This document shows, piece after piece, positions 25,960-35,749 of a DNA stretch of 64,000 nucleotides; the stretch's first letter is position 1, and each line of letters opens with the position of its first letter. The position numbers and the translations under genes are program-made. This DNA comes from JAGQIB01 sp041393395. Its GTDB lineage: Bacteria > ARS69. The stretch lies in NCBI GenBank assembly GCA_041393395.1, contig JAWKKG010000008.1, forward strand, positions 248,001 to 312,000, in the 5' to 3' direction. The notes beneath the pieces were generated by a model. That model made no database searches. It saw only the letters and a program-made list of their open reading frames with translations, and was not told where the DNA came from.

Positions 25960-26011
25960 CCGCGCCTCCGGGGTCGGGGCGGCCCCGCCCCTCTTCGGGA
26001 CGATATGCGAA

Positions 26012-26037
26012 GGCCCCCGGCGGGGTCGCCAGGGGCC
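26012..26037 (-). terminator. Terminator-like hairpin between tRNA-Asp and the TMTC-like gene
   Basis: On the minus strand GGCCCC-T-GGCG pairs with CGCC-G-GGGGCC (11 bp with one T-G wobble, 4-nt loop), followed by TTCGCATAT. It would end the tRNA transcript. Confidence 0.6.
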
Positions 26038-26046
26038 CGAGAATGG

Positions 26047-26120
<74 letters not shown>

Positions 26121-26143
26121 CGCCCAACTCGATTCCTTCGCGA

Positions 26144-26178
26144 TTTCGCGGGCCCCTGGTGCAAAGGGGCCCGCGAAA
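26144..26178 (-). terminator. Strong hairpin between the SpoIID-like gene and tRNA-Asp
   Basis: Perfect 13-bp stem TTTCGCGGGCCCC with GGGGCCCGCGAAA (26144-26156 and 26166-26178), 9-nt loop. There is no U-tract, but the A/U base of the stem and the place, 77 nt after the last gene of the murQ operon, suggest transcription termination or RNA 3'-end protection. Confidence 0.55.
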
Positions 26179-26254
26179 GCCCAAGGAACATACCACCCGC
26201 CCGCGAGACGTTCAACCCCCGAACACGGCCGTCGCTGCCGGCCGGGAGCCCGCG

Positions 26255-27688
26255 CTAGCTCGCCCCCGAACGGCCCGCGGGCAGATCGGAGCCCCGGAGG
26301 CGCCGGACCTCGGCCCCCGGATAGTAGTCGCCGAGAATCCGTCGGAAGTCCTGTCCGGCGCGAGCCCGCCCCATGGCTCCGTGCTGGCACATCCCCACCC
26401 CGTGACCGTTGCCGGCTCCATGCGCGACGATCCGCGGCGGCTCCGAGGGGTCCGACTCGAGCTCGATCTGGACGCTGCGGAGGATCCCTCCGTCGGGCCG
26501 GCGCAGGATCCAACGGTTCCGGTCGCCCGGCACGACCCAGGTTCCCTCGGTCGTGCAGTACTCGATCTCGGCCGCCCGCCCCGAGGGCCCGCGCCGAAGC
26601 ACCCGCACCGATTTCAGCGTCCCACGCACCGATCCCGGCGGGAGCGTGAGAACCGCCGGGACGTTCTCGCGCACCAGCTCGTTCAGCCGCTTCGCGGTCC
26701 AGGTCTCGGTCCAGCGGAAGTGCGGTGAAGAGCGACACCACTCCGCACCCGGTGGGCCGTCCGGGCCGCCCCGCAGCGCCTCGTGGGACTCGCGCCATGG
26801 CCACACCGCCTCGATGTCGCTGCGCACGCCGCCGCACGTCGACGAGTAATACGCTTCGAGGAGCCGACCGCGATCGTCGGCCAGCACGAGCCCGAGGGTC
26901 TCCCGGATCGCCTCGTCCGCGACCGCATCCTCGCCGCCGACGCCCTCGTACACCTGGTCGCGGACGTCGCCGAAGACGTCGAACGGAAGCGAGCCGTACT
27001 GATCGAGACGGCGCATGGTATACGTGCGCGCCGCGATCGCCTGCGCCGCCACGGCCTCGCGCTCGGCGGCCGGCCGCCGACCGATCTCGCGCGGCACCAC
27101 GCCGCGCAGGTAGTCCTCCAGCGGCAGTTCATTCGCCACGAACAGCGATCCCGCCCTCGCCGAGACCGCGATCCGCCCGCGCAGCTCGCGCCCCGCCACG
27201 ACGACGCGTCCGTCGGCGGCGGACTCGAAGCGGAGCGTGGGGGCGCGCTGCACGACGTCGCCGCGGATCCCGCTGCGCGCACGCACCGTGTCGCCATCGC
27301 CGTCACATTCCACGCGGACGGTCTCCGTGGCCGGGAGCTCGGCCGCCAGCAGACGACCTGCCGGGTCCTCGAACAGCAACACGCCGGCCGTGGATCCGAC
27401 CTCGACGTCGCCGGGTGCGCAGTGGATCCCGACGCGGACGAGGACGTCGCCGCCGATCGCCCGCTCGTCGCGGGTCAGGGGCGACACCGGGGTCGGCGTC
27501 CCTCGCCGCGGTTCCTCCGTCGGCGGCCGTTCGGAGCCCGCCGCGGGATCGGACGTGTACCGCGGTGTCCCGCCACCGCACGCGCTCAGTGCGAGCGCGA
27601 GCGCGACACCGCAGACGCCCGCCGCACCGCGTCGGCCCGTCCCGGATCGCGCCCGGAGAAGGCGCGGGCGATCGATCAAGGTCGCCAT
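26255..27688 (-). CDS. SpoIID/LytB-domain lipoprotein (putative peptidoglycan glycan-strand lyase)
   Basis: 477 residues. A signal with lipobox L-S-A-C is followed by a Pro/Thr/Glu-rich linker and a SpoIID-like domain: ELPLEDYLRGVVPREIGRRPAAEREAVAAQAIAARTYTM, EAYYSSTCGGVRSD, HGAGNGHGVGMCQHGAMGRARAG and FRRILGDYYPGAEV. SpoIID of sporulating Firmicutes is a lytic transglycosylase acting on glycan strands stripped of peptide. The start ATG 27688 lies 13 nt inside anmK, so the two are co-expressed. Release of anhydro-MurNAc by such an enzyme would feed AnmK and MurQ encoded upstream in the same operon. Confidence 0.88.
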   Translation of the reverse strand: MATLIDRPRLLRARSGTGRRGAAGVCGVALALALSACGGGTPRYTSDPAAGSERPPTEEPRRGTPTPVSPLTRDERAIGGDVLVRVGIHCAPGDVEVGSTAGVLLFEDPAGRLLAAELPATETVRVECDGDGDTVRARSGIRGDVVQRAPTLRFESAADGRVVVAGRELRGRIAVSARAGSLFVANELPLEDYLRGVVPREIGRRPAAEREAVAAQAIAARTYTMRRLDQYGSLPFDVFGDVRDQVYEGVGGEDAVADEAIRETLGLVLADDRGRLLEAYYSSTCGGVRSDIEAVWPWRESHEALRGGPDGPPGAEWCRSSPHFRWTETWTAKRLNELVRENVPAVLTLPPGSVRGTLKSVRVLRRGPSGRAAEIEYCTTEGTWVVPGDRNRWILRRPDGGILRSVQIELESDPSEPPRIVAHGAGNGHGVGMCQHGAMGRARAGQDFRRILGDYYPGAEVRRLRGSDLPAGRSGAS

Positions 27689-28851
27689 CCCGGCGGCAAC
27701 GTGACGTTCCCGAGCGGGACCGCCTCCCGCGCACCGGTCGCGCCGGGGACGTTGCCGGCGCGACCGCAGATCGTCTCGCGACCGAGCAGCGCGAACGCGA
27801 GCGCCTCCTTCGCGTCCGGCGAAAAGCCCGCCGCCTGCAGCGAATCGAACGGCAGATCGAGGTCGGCCCGCATGCGGGCCATCAACGTCGCGTTGTGAAC
27901 GCCGCCGCCGGAGACGAGTACCTCGTCCACCGCGACGTGCGGGAGTACGTACTCGCGGATCGACTCGGTGATCGAGAGCGCGGTGAACTCGGTCAACGTC
28001 GCCACCACGTCCTCGATGCGGTCGCCGCGACGCGCCCACTCCGCGAGCGTGAGCGCCACGAACGGCGCCCCGAACGTCTCGCGACCGGTGGACTTCGGGG
28101 GCTCTTCCAGGAAGTACGGATGCTCGAGGAAGCCCGACAGCAGATCCATGTCGATCTCCCCCGCCGCCGCGAGGCGACCGTCCTCGTCGAGGCGACGTCG
28201 GCCGTCGGTCGCGCGCGCCACGAACTCGTCGATCAGCACGTTGCCGGGACCGGTGTCGAACGCGAACACGCCCTCGGAGCCGTGACCGGCGGGAAGCACC
28301 GTGAGGTTCGCGATGCCGCCGATGTTGAGCAGCACGCGATTCCGCTTTTGGTGGCGCAGGAGCAACGCATCGAACAGCGGCACGAGCGGCGCGCCGTGCC
28401 CGCCGACCGCCTGGTCCGCGCGCCGGAAGTCCGAGACCACGGGGGCTCGCACGGCGGCGGCGATCCGGCTCGGTTCGCCGAGCTGCCAGGTCTCCCGTCG
28501 GAACGGTTCGTGGTGGATCGTCTGACCGTGCGACGCGACGAGGTCCACCTGCTCGCGCGGAATCGACGACTCCGCGAGAACGCGCAGCGCGGCGCGCCCG
28601 AACGCCTCGCCGATCTCGTGATCGAGGCGGCAGAACTCGGCAGCGGAGTGCGTGTCGCCGGAAGAAACCTGCCGCAGTCGCCGCAGCACGTTCTCCGGGT
28701 ACGGATCGGTGACGAAGCCGATCTCGCGCACGGTCGGCGCCTCGGCCGGGCCGCCGATCTCGCACACCGCCGCGTCCACGCCGTCCATCGACGTACCGGA
28801 CATGAGGCCCACGATCGTGAGCGAGTTCTTCTCCGCGAGTCGCGCGATCAC
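27676..28851 (-). CDS. anmK: Anhydro-N-acetylmuramic acid kinase
   Basis: 391 residues, close to the usual 370. AnmK phosphorylates and hydrolyses 1,6-anhydro-MurNAc to MurNAc-6-phosphate. Family signatures are clear: VGLMSGTSMDGVDAAV at the N-terminus, LVASHGQTIHH, WQLGEPSRIA, VVSDFRRADQAVGGHGAPLVP, RVLLNIGGIANLT, FDTGPGNVLIDEF and VLVSGGGVHNATLM. The start is GTG 28851, overlapping the symporter stop as GTGA. It sits third in the murQ operon. Confidence 0.96.
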   Translation of the reverse strand: MIARLAEKNSLTIVGLMSGTSMDGVDAAVCEIGGPAEAPTVREIGFVTDPYPENVLRRLRQVSSGDTHSAAEFCRLDHEIGEAFGRAALRVLAESSIPREQVDLVASHGQTIHHEPFRRETWQLGEPSRIAAAVRAPVVSDFRRADQAVGGHGAPLVPLFDALLLRHQKRNRVLLNIGGIANLTVLPAGHGSEGVFAFDTGPGNVLIDEFVARATDGRRRLDEDGRLAAAGEIDMDLLSGFLEHPYFLEEPPKSTGRETFGAPFVALTLAEWARRGDRIEDVVATLTEFTALSITESIREYVLPHVAVDEVLVSGGGVHNATLMARMRADLDLPFDSLQAAGFSPDAKEALAFALLGRETICGRAGNVPGATGAREAVPLGNVTLPPGWRP

Positions 28852-30641
28852 CCCGCTTCCTCCTCCCCGGTCAAACCGGTCGCCGCCTTCCAGGCGACCC
28901 CGATCGTGGCGAGGACCCCGAACGCGGTCAAGAGCAGGCCGCCGGGCTCCCGCAGAAGGAGGCGCCCGACCCCGAACAGGCACGCGTAGAGCCCGGCCAC
29001 GGCGACGAGGACCGTGAGGACCCGCGCGCCGAGACCGCCGGGCCCCTTGTCCGCGGCGTAGGGCCCCCAGAAGCCGATCGGGCGGGTGCGGCGCACGAAG
29101 GCCCGGAGGACGTCCGGGTCGTCGGGAGCCGTGCGCAGCGCCACGGTGACCCAGATGACACCCGAGACCGCCACGTTGATCAGGAACACGCTCCAGGTGG
29201 GGACCTCCACCGGGAGCCAGTGGTGCGCGTTCGAGAGCGTGAGGAACGTCGCCACGACGAGCGAAGAGACCATCGCCGCGAGCTCGGACCACGCGTTGAC
29301 CCGCCACCAGAACCAGCGCACGAGGAATACGGGTCCCGCCCCGGCCACGAGGCGGAGCAGGAACTCGAACAGGAAACTGATGGAGTCGTTCACCATCGCG
29401 ATCGCTCCCCCGAGGACGAGGAAACCGATTCCGGAGATGCGGCCGACCCAGACCCCCTCGTGCTCCGTCATCGCGTCGCCGCGCCACGGCTTCCAGAGAT
29501 CCACGACGAAGTAGGAGCTCGCGAGATTCATGTGCGTGTCGATCGTGGACATGAAGGCGGCGAGCATGGCCGCGAGCATGAGTCCGAGCCAGCCCGGACC
29601 GAGATACTCTCTCATCATCATCGGGTAGGCCGCCTGGTGGTTCTCGAGATCGGGGAACACGAGCAACGAGATGAGCGCCACGAGGAACCAGGGCCAGGGA
29701 CGCAGCACGTAGTTCGCGAACGTGAACCACAGCATCGCGAGCACCGAATCCTTCTCGGTGCGACAGGCGCTCATCCGCTGGATCAGCACCCCGCCCCCGT
29801 CCGAGTACTTCCACGACCACCACTGCACGAGGATCGCGACCAGGAATCCCCAGAACGCCGACGCGAACGCCGGGTTGCCGAGGTCGAACCCTCCGCTGAG
29901 GGAGAGCGGCGCCATCTCCACCGCGGGGCGACCGTTCGCCGCGGAGACCTCCGCGAGACGTGCCGCGAGCGCGCCGAGACCCCCGTGGGCCCGGACGGCG
30001 AACCACGCGAGTGCGAACGATCCGAACATGGCGGTCGCGAACTGGATCAGGTCAGTGAGCACCACGCCCCAGAGTCCGGACAGCGAGGCGTAGACGAGAG
30101 CCACGGAGAGCCCCACCCCGATGGCCATCGCCTTCGACGACACGGACCATCCGAGCAGGTCGAGTCGCTCCGGCAGCCCGAACACCTGCACGATGATCGT
30201 GGACATCGCGAGGATCACCCAGCCCATCACCACGGAGTTCGTGACGAACGCGTAGAAGATCCCCTTCGCCGTGCGGAGCGTCCGCGCGCCCGTCCCCGAG
30301 TAGCGGATCGCGAGGAACTCCACGTCCGTCGTGACCTTCGCGCGTCGCCAGAGCGCCGCGAGGAAGAACGTCGTGAGAAGGTGACTGATCGCGAAGTTGA
30401 ACCAGATCCAGTTCGATCCGATCCCGCCCTTGCGCACGTAGCTCGTGACGACGAGCGGGGTGTCCGCGGCGAACGTCGTCGCGACCATCGACGTGCCCGC
30501 GATCCACCACGGCAGGGTGCGCCCCGACAGGAAGAACTCGTGCACGCTCTTCGAGGCACGGCCGGCGAAGCCGACGCCGATCGCGAGCATCACCACCACG
30601 TAGAAGGCGAGGATCGCCCAGTCGATCGGGGCGAGATTCAC
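28848..30641 (-). CDS. Sodium:solute symporter (SSS family), likely MurNAc/anhydro-MurNAc uptake
   Basis: 597 residues with about 14 hydrophobic segments. The N-terminus (IDWAILAFYVVVMLAIGVGFAGRASKSVHEFFLSGRTLPWWIAGTSMVATTFAADTPL) is diagnostic for SSS transporters; LSGLWGVVLTDLIQFATAMFGS, YPMMMREYLGPGWLGLMLAAMLAAFMSTIDTHMNLASSYFVVDL are the conserved helices 6 and 9. It overlaps murQ (ATGA, 30638-30641) and anmK (GTGA). The substrate is inferred from this position: a sodium-coupled carrier for a muropeptide-derived amino sugar. It would be a different solution from the PTS (MurP) or AmpG routes of model bacteria. Confidence 0.92.
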   Translation of the reverse strand: MNLAPIDWAILAFYVVVMLAIGVGFAGRASKSVHEFFLSGRTLPWWIAGTSMVATTFAADTPLVVTSYVRKGGIGSNWIWFNFAISHLLTTFFLAALWRRAKVTTDVEFLAIRYSGTGARTLRTAKGIFYAFVTNSVVMGWVILAMSTIIVQVFGLPERLDLLGWSVSSKAMAIGVGLSVALVYASLSGLWGVVLTDLIQFATAMFGSFALAWFAVRAHGGLGALAARLAEVSAANGRPAVEMAPLSLSGGFDLGNPAFASAFWGFLVAILVQWWSWKYSDGGGVLIQRMSACRTEKDSVLAMLWFTFANYVLRPWPWFLVALISLLVFPDLENHQAAYPMMMREYLGPGWLGLMLAAMLAAFMSTIDTHMNLASSYFVVDLWKPWRGDAMTEHEGVWVGRISGIGFLVLGGAIAMVNDSISFLFEFLLRLVAGAGPVFLVRWFWWRVNAWSELAAMVSSLVVATFLTLSNAHHWLPVEVPTWSVFLINVAVSGVIWVTVALRTAPDDPDVLRAFVRRTRPIGFWGPYAADKGPGGLGARVLTVLVAVAGLYACLFGVGRLLLREPGGLLLTAFGVLATIGVAWKAATGLTGEEEAG

Positions 30642-31552
30642 GAGATCGCCCGGCGCACGAAGCCCCCCGCCGCCGCGAGGCGACGCTCGGCCTCGGCCGC
30701 GTCCACCCCGCGCAGGGCCATCACGAGCGCGATCTTCACCCGGCCGCCCGCCGCCGCGAGGAGGCGCTCCGCCTCCTTGTATTCCGCGCCCGTGACCTGC
30801 ATCACGATGCGGCGGCTACGCTGGACGAGCTTCGCGCTGCCCGGGCGGAGGTCGACCATGAGATTGCCGTAGGTCTTGCCGCGCCGCACCATGGCCGCGG
30901 TGGAGATCATGTTGAGGCACATCTTCTGCGCCGAGCCCGCCTTGAGGCGGGTCGAGCCGGACAGCACTTCCGGGCCGGTGTCGGGCGCCACCACGACGTC
31001 GGGGTCGTCGGCGGCGTCGCCGACGGGACCGGGATTGCAGGTGACGAGCGCGGTGAACGCGCCGATCTCGCGGGCGCGGATCAGGGCCGCGCGCACCCAG
31101 GGCGTTCGCCGGCTCGCGGCGATGCCGACCACGGTGTCGGCCGAGCTCACGCGCGCGTCGTCGATGGCGACACGGCCGGCGTCCGCGTCATCCTCCGCTC
31201 CCTCCTGGGCCCGGAACATCGATTCCCGACCGCCCGCGATGATGCCGACGACCTCGGCGGGGTCCGTGCCGAACGTCGGCGGGCACTCCGCGGCGTCGAG
31301 GACGCCGAGGCGCCCCGACGTCCCTGCGCCGACGTAGACGAGACGTCCCCCCCGCGCGAAGCTCGCCGCGGCGGCGTCGGCCACGCGCGCGATCTCGGGC
31401 AGGCAGGCCTCGACCGCCGACGCCAGGCGGCGGTCCTCGCCGTTCATCAGCCGAACGACCTCGAGGGTGGAGAGCGTGTCCAGTTCACGGGAGGCGTCGA
31501 GCACACCCTCGGTGGAGAGGGCGGCCAGCTCCCGGAAGAGATTCGAGTCCAT
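30638..31552 (-). CDS. murQ: N-acetylmuramic acid 6-phosphate etherase
   Basis: 304 residues, full length. MurQ cleaves the lactyl ether of MurNAc-6-P to GlcNAc-6-P and D-lactate. Signatures: LSTLEVVRLMNGEDRRLASAV, RGGRLVYVGAGTSGRLGVLDAAECPPTFG (SIS domain), ESMFRAQEGAEDD, VVGIAASRRTPWVRAAL, LKAGSAQKMCLNMISTAAMVRRGKTYGNLMVDLRPGSAKL. First gene of a four-gene operon; it begins 34 bp after the stop of the gingipain-like gene with no promoter space of its own, so it may be read through from upstream or use a promoter inside that gene. Confidence 0.97.
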   Translation of the reverse strand: MDSNLFRELAALSTEGVLDASRELDTLSTLEVVRLMNGEDRRLASAVEACLPEIARVADAAAASFARGGRLVYVGAGTSGRLGVLDAAECPPTFGTDPAEVVGIIAGGRESMFRAQEGAEDDADAGRVAIDDARVSSADTVVGIAASRRTPWVRAALIRAREIGAFTALVTCNPGPVGDAADDPDVVVAPDTGPEVLSGSTRLKAGSAQKMCLNMISTAAMVRRGKTYGNLMVDLRPGSAKLVQRSRRIVMQVTGAEYKEAERLLAAAGGRVKIALVMALRGVDAAEAERRLAAAGGFVRRAIS

Positions 31553-31586
31553 TCCGGCAGTGTAGCCGCCCCCGCCGATCCCGCAA

Positions 31587-34500
31587 CTACCTCATCCGGC
31601 TCACGGGGATCGCGTCCGAGAGGGAACCGTCGCCGTCCTCCAGCACGTAGCGCAGGAGATAGGTCCCGTTCGAGACGGGCAGGCCGTTGTCGTCCCGGCC
31701 GTCCCACGGGATGTCGACCTGGCGATTCGCCGAGAGCGAACCCACGTCGACCGTGCGGACCTTCCGACCCGAGATCGTGTAGATCTCGAGCCGACCCGAG
31801 ACGGCCGGCGTCTTGAGGGTGAAGACCAGGTTCATGCGATCCGTGAACGGGGAGGGATACACGTACGGCCCTTCGATGAACTCGAAGGCGATCTGCCGCT
31901 GCACCCGCACGACGAACGTGGAGACGTTGCCGTTCGCGTCCTGGGCCTCGAACCGGAGGTCGTACTCGTCGGAGCGGAACGTCGCGAAGTAGTCGAGCCG
32001 CTGACGCTGGACCACGCCGTCGGTGGTCTCGTCGATCGTCGTGAGCGTGTACTCCGAGGAGGGGATCACTCCCTGAATCGAGTCCACGAGACGCATCGTC
32101 AATCCGCGACTGTCGGCCGCTTCGAAGCGGATCTCCGCCCCGTTCGGGTAGCTCGAGTCGTTGACGAAGAACGGCAGCCCCGGGTTCTGGACCGGTTCCC
32201 CGTCGATGGTGACGGTGATCTCCGGCTTGGCCACGTCGGGTCGAAGCGCGGGGTCGCCGAGCAGGATGTATCGCTGCGCGGCCTGCCGGTTGTTCGTCGT
32301 GTTCCCCGCGGAGCCCGGATTGTCCCCCTGGTACAGGAGGCGCGCGCGGGTCGTGGACTCGCCGAGCGTCCACGCGTAGCCCGGACCGCCACCGCTCGGC
32401 AGCCCCACACCGCCGCCGTCGAGCTCGTTCGGGTCCAGGGCGCGCTCCGGGTAGTAGAACGCGTTCATCACGTGGATGTTGAAGCCGAGGTTCGGCGTCA
32501 GGAACTCGTAACCCGAGCTCGCGAACGACGCCACCGCCCCCGCCGGTTCCTCCACGGCGGACTGATGGACGTTCATCAGCTTCTCCGCCATGCAGTCCTC
32601 GCGCGTGAGCTCGTCGTAGCGATCGAACTCGGCGAGGTGACAGGCGAACCCGAGGAACACGAAAGGCTTGCCCTCGTTGCGCAACGCCTCGACGTCCCGT
32701 CGTCCGATGTTGTCGTCGCGGTAGAATTCCTCGTGCCCGAGGAAGAACTTGTTCGCATGCCCCTGGTAGTTCCACACGAGGCCGCCTTCGTTCAGGCGCT
32801 CCCGCAGGACCGGCAGCACGCGCACGAGCACGGTGTCCCGAGTGCAGGAGTACTCGAGCTCCCACTGCGGATTGCGACACTCGCACCAGATCCCGCACTG
32901 TCCGTCCGGCAACGAGTCGCACGCCGTGTCGCAGGGATGGGTCCAGTCCGAGATCGCGAACACCACCGGATCGAGCTCTTCCTCCGGGTGATTCGCGAGC
33001 AGCGAGTCCGCCATGAAACGACTCACGTTCTCGAACTCCAGTTCGCTCGGCCCCTTCCATCCGTAGCCGTCGCCGAAGCCGCCGCCGAGGCTGCCGGAGA
33101 GCGCGTCGTCGGCGAGGAACAGGATGCGGCGGCGCCACTGCTGACTCGTCCCCGTCCCGGCCTCGTAGGCCTGCATCCGCTGCAGGTTCCAGGCGAGCTC
33201 CTCCAGGTCGTTGACGGCGAGCCGGCCGACGTAGATGTCGGACAGGTCATCCCAGCGTCCCTCGGAGTCCCGCGTGAGCTCCGCGTAGTACTGATCCGAC
33301 TCCTCGGGAGCGCCCTCGTAGGCAGCCCAGAGGCTGTGGCTCGGCACCAGGTCCGGCATCGCCACCGAGCCGAGGTTCCGGTGATCCTCGTTCGCGTCGC
33401 CCACGAGGCACAGGAACTCGATCGGAGTCGCCCAGCGATGGAGCGCGTAGGCCGCGAACGCCTTGATCGCCTCCGGGTCGCGGCGGCCGTTGTGGAAGAC
33501 GTCCCAGACTTCCGACTCCGCCACCGCGAGCGAGGGGAAGCGCTCCGCGCGCCAGTTCGCGAGGTCGCGCGCCCCTTCCAGGAGTGAGTCGTGCGCCAGC
33601 GCCACGTAAACCGCGCCGGTACCGCCGCCAAGCAGCGACGGAGTGGATCGCAGCGCGATGTCGGCAGAAGGGATCTCCGGAATCGATCCGTCCCGCAGGG
33701 CGACGTACTCGCCGTTCCCACCCGCGTTGTCGTGATCGAATCGCAGGTCGAAGCGGCCGCCGCCGGCCGCCACGATCTGGGCCGGCGCGACGCCGACGCG
33801 CGCCGGAGCCGCCGGATCCGTGACGTCGAAGAGGAGAAGGTCGCTTCCCCCGAAGTCCCGCACGCGGATCAGATTGTTCCCCGCGGTTCCCTGGTCGGTG
33901 CGGAGCCGGCACTCCTCGGACCGCGCGATCAGCGCGCGCGAGTACGTCACGCGGTACCAGTCGAACAGGAACCGCACCACGTTGTACGGCGAGGACGTCC
34001 CGTTGCCGGAGTACGTGCGGGCGGTGAGCAGGAAGTCGTTCGTGCCGTTCACCAACCGGCCGGCCGGAATCGAATACGAAGCGAAGGTGCTCTCGGGCTC
34101 GGCCGCGCCACCCGTGTTCGTGTACCAGTTCGCGTTGTAGAACTGCCGGCTCCCCACGGAGGTCCCGTTCAGCGCGAAATCGAGGACGTTCGTAAAGAAC
34201 TGGAAGTTCGGCTTCCCGGTTCCTACCGTGCGCGTCAGGAGCGTGCCGGTCGTTCCGGGCACGAGATCCACGATGTCGAACGTATCGGGGATCGTGTGCG
34301 GGGCCGGCAGGTCGTACGTCACGCGGTGATCGTTGAAGTAGTAGAAGTCGGTCTCGAAGCCCCCTCGATCGGGTCCGAAGTCCATGGGATAGATCGTGTA
34401 GCGGCGATCTTCCTCGCGGAAGACGTCCGAGGGCGTGGACACGAGCGAGTCGGCGGCGGTTCCGGACAGACTGCCCGCGGGACGATCGAGCACCATGCGC

Positions 34501-35642
34501 GCTCCTCCGGCCGCGAGGCGGATCCACACGCAATTCGTGGCGTCGAACAAGTCCTCGTTCTCGAAGCCGGACGTCATCCACTGATCACGCACCGATCGGG
34601 CCCAGAACACGATGCCGTCGCCGGGGCCGAAGGTGCCGTTTCCGTCGCGGTCGCGAATCTCGACCGGAACCGGCAACGTCAGGAACAGGTCCGTGGCGAC
34701 GGTGCCGGGATCGTCGACCGCGGCGAGATCGAACGACCGCTGATAGACGTCGAGCTGGGTGACGGCGACACCACTCGGGAATCCCGCCGCCTGCAGGTTC
34801 TCGAACGGGATCTCGCGAATCCCCGTCTCCGCGAAGCGGACGCGCCACTGGTCGCCGGAACCGTAGGGAGCATCTCCCACGGAGGGGCCGTCGCCGAGTC
34901 CGCCCCGCCCCCACGTGCGCGCGTCGCCGGAGTTCGCGAGCACCGCCTTGTTCGTTCGTTCCCAGAGCTCCGAGCGCGGGGCCGGACGCAGGGACTCGAG
35001 TGCGCGCGATGCGCGATCCGGAACGAACCGAACCTCGAGGCGCGCGTTCTCGAGCACGCGGTACGTGCGCGTGAACACCTCCGCCATCGCCGCGTGGTAT
35101 TCCACGGCGACCACCCGCTGATGGCGCAGACCGCGCACGGGCGAAAGACGGAACGGCTGTTCCGGCCACTGCGTGTGTTCGAGGTACGCGCGCTCCTCGC
35201 GCGGCTCGCGCTCGACGACCTGGCTCGGCTCCAGCGGACCGCCACGAACCCCCACCCGCTCGGGCACCGGCACGACGGCGCCCGGCTTCGGCTCGCTCCA
35301 CCAGGCGGAGATGACGTTCAGGACAGGTCGAGTTCCGGGCGGCACGGCGAGCGAGAGGCTGCCCACGGGAAGTTCGGGGGTCCCGGTCTCGTCCGTCAGC
35401 CCGAGATCGCGGACCCGGAACCGGACGTAGCGGCGGCCCTCCGCCTCCACCGTCTCGGTGGCGAGCGCTCCGGGAGCGATCTCGACGACGGCGTGCTCGG
35501 CGTCCGACTCGAGCACGCGGGCGAGCGGCGACGCGAGCGCCACGGCGGGGCACGCCAGGAACAGCGGCGCCAGGCAACTGCGGAGCAACTCGACCACGGA
35601 CCGGCGGACGCGCCCAGTGGGCCACGACGGAGAGGTTTTCAT
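31587..35642 (-). CDS. Gingipain-family (C25) cysteine peptidase with sorting-type domain
   Basis: 1351 residues. A signal peptide (about 1-38) is followed by a propeptide-like region with AWWSEPKPG and repeated beta segments, then a gingipain catalytic domain from about residue 680. The expected catalytic pair is visible: H962 in W-N-Y-Q-G-H-A-N and C1001 in F-L-G-F-A-C-H-L-A-E-F, 39 residues apart. RYILLGDPALRP near 1130 is also typical of C25 proteins. The end (PYVYPSPFTDRMNLVFTLKTP ... WDGRDDNGLPVSNGTYLLRYVLEDGDG) is the sorting-type module. Overall it resembles PorU-like or surface gingipains. ATG 35642 is chosen because an in-frame GTG 36 nt upstream coincides with the predicted transcription start. 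Confidence 0.88.
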   Translation of the reverse strand: MKTSPSWPTGRVRRSVVELLRSCLAPLFLACPAVALASPLARVLESDAEHAVVEIAPGALATETVEAEGRRYVRFRVRDLGLTDETGTPELPVGSLSLAVPPGTRPVLNVISAWWSEPKPGAVVPVPERVGVRGGPLEPSQVVEREPREERAYLEHTQWPEQPFRLSPVRGLRHQRVVAVEYHAAMAEVFTRTYRVLENARLEVRFVPDRASRALESLRPAPRSELWERTNKAVLANSGDARTWGRGGLGDGPSVGDAPYGSGDQWRVRFAETGIREIPFENLQAAGFPSGVAVTQLDVYQRSFDLAAVDDPGTVATDLFLTLPVPVEIRDRDGNGTFGPGDGIVFWARSVRDQWMTSGFENEDLFDATNCVWIRLAAGGARMVLDRPAGSLSGTAADSLVSTPSDVFREEDRRYTIYPMDFGPDRGGFETDFYYFNDHRVTYDLPAPHTIPDTFDIVDLVPGTTGTLLTRTVGTGKPNFQFFTNVLDFALNGTSVGSRQFYNANWYTNTGGAAEPESTFASYSIPAGRLVNGTNDFLLTARTYSGNGTSSPYNVVRFLFDWYRVTYSRALIARSEECRLRTDQGTAGNNLIRVRDFGGSDLLLFDVTDPAAPARVGVAPAQIVAAGGGRFDLRFDHDNAGGNGEYVALRDGSIPEIPSADIALRSTPSLLGGGTGAVYVALAHDSLLEGARDLANWRAERFPSLAVAESEVWDVFHNGRRDPEAIKAFAAYALHRWATPIEFLCLVGDANEDHRNLGSVAMPDLVPSHSLWAAYEGAPEESDQYYAELTRDSEGRWDDLSDIYVGRLAVNDLEELAWNLQRMQAYEAGTGTSQQWRRRILFLADDALSGSLGGGFGDGYGWKGPSELEFENVSRFMADSLLANHPEEELDPVVFAISDWTHPCDTACDSLPDGQCGIWCECRNPQWELEYSCTRDTVLVRVLPVLRERLNEGGLVWNYQGHANKFFLGHEEFYRDDNIGRRDVEALRNEGKPFVFLGFACHLAEFDRYDELTREDCMAEKLMNVHQSAVEEPAGAVASFASSGYEFLTPNLGFNIHVMNAFYYPERALDPNELDGGGVGLPSGGGPGYAWTLGESTTRARLLYQGDNPGSAGNTTNNRQAAQRYILLGDPALRPDVAKPEITVTIDGEPVQNPGLPFFVNDSSYPNGAEIRFEAADSRGLTMRLVDSIQGVIPSSEYTLTTIDETTDGVVQRQRLDYFATFRSDEYDLRFEAQDANGNVSTFVVRVQRQIAFEFIEGPYVYPSPFTDRMNLVFTLKTPAVSGRLEIYTISGRKVRTVDVGSLSANRQVDIPWDGRDDNGLPVSNGTYLLRYVLEDGDGSLSDAIPVSRMR

Positions 35643-35684
35643 CGGGATTCCCAAGGGAGACGGCGGCGGGGCGACCACCTGTTG

Positions 35685-35713
35685 ACTTTAAGTATGTCGA
35701 ACGGTCGCGTCAA
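35685..35713 (-). promoter_or_regulatory. Sigma-70-like promoter of the gingipain-family gene
   Basis: On the minus strand TTGACG (35713-35708), a 17-bp spacer and TAAAGT (35690-35685). Predicted start about 35678, giving a leader of about 36 nt to ATG 35642. The same two boxes recur before the gene at 37395. Confidence 0.65.
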
Positions 35714-35749
35714 CGACGCGTGTCCCGCGCGAAGGGGGTCACGGACGAA

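Noticed and set aside
35643..35678. Gingipain-family gene starting at GTG 35678
   Set aside because: This codon sits at the predicted transcription start and adds no signal-peptide quality; ATG 35642 is better.
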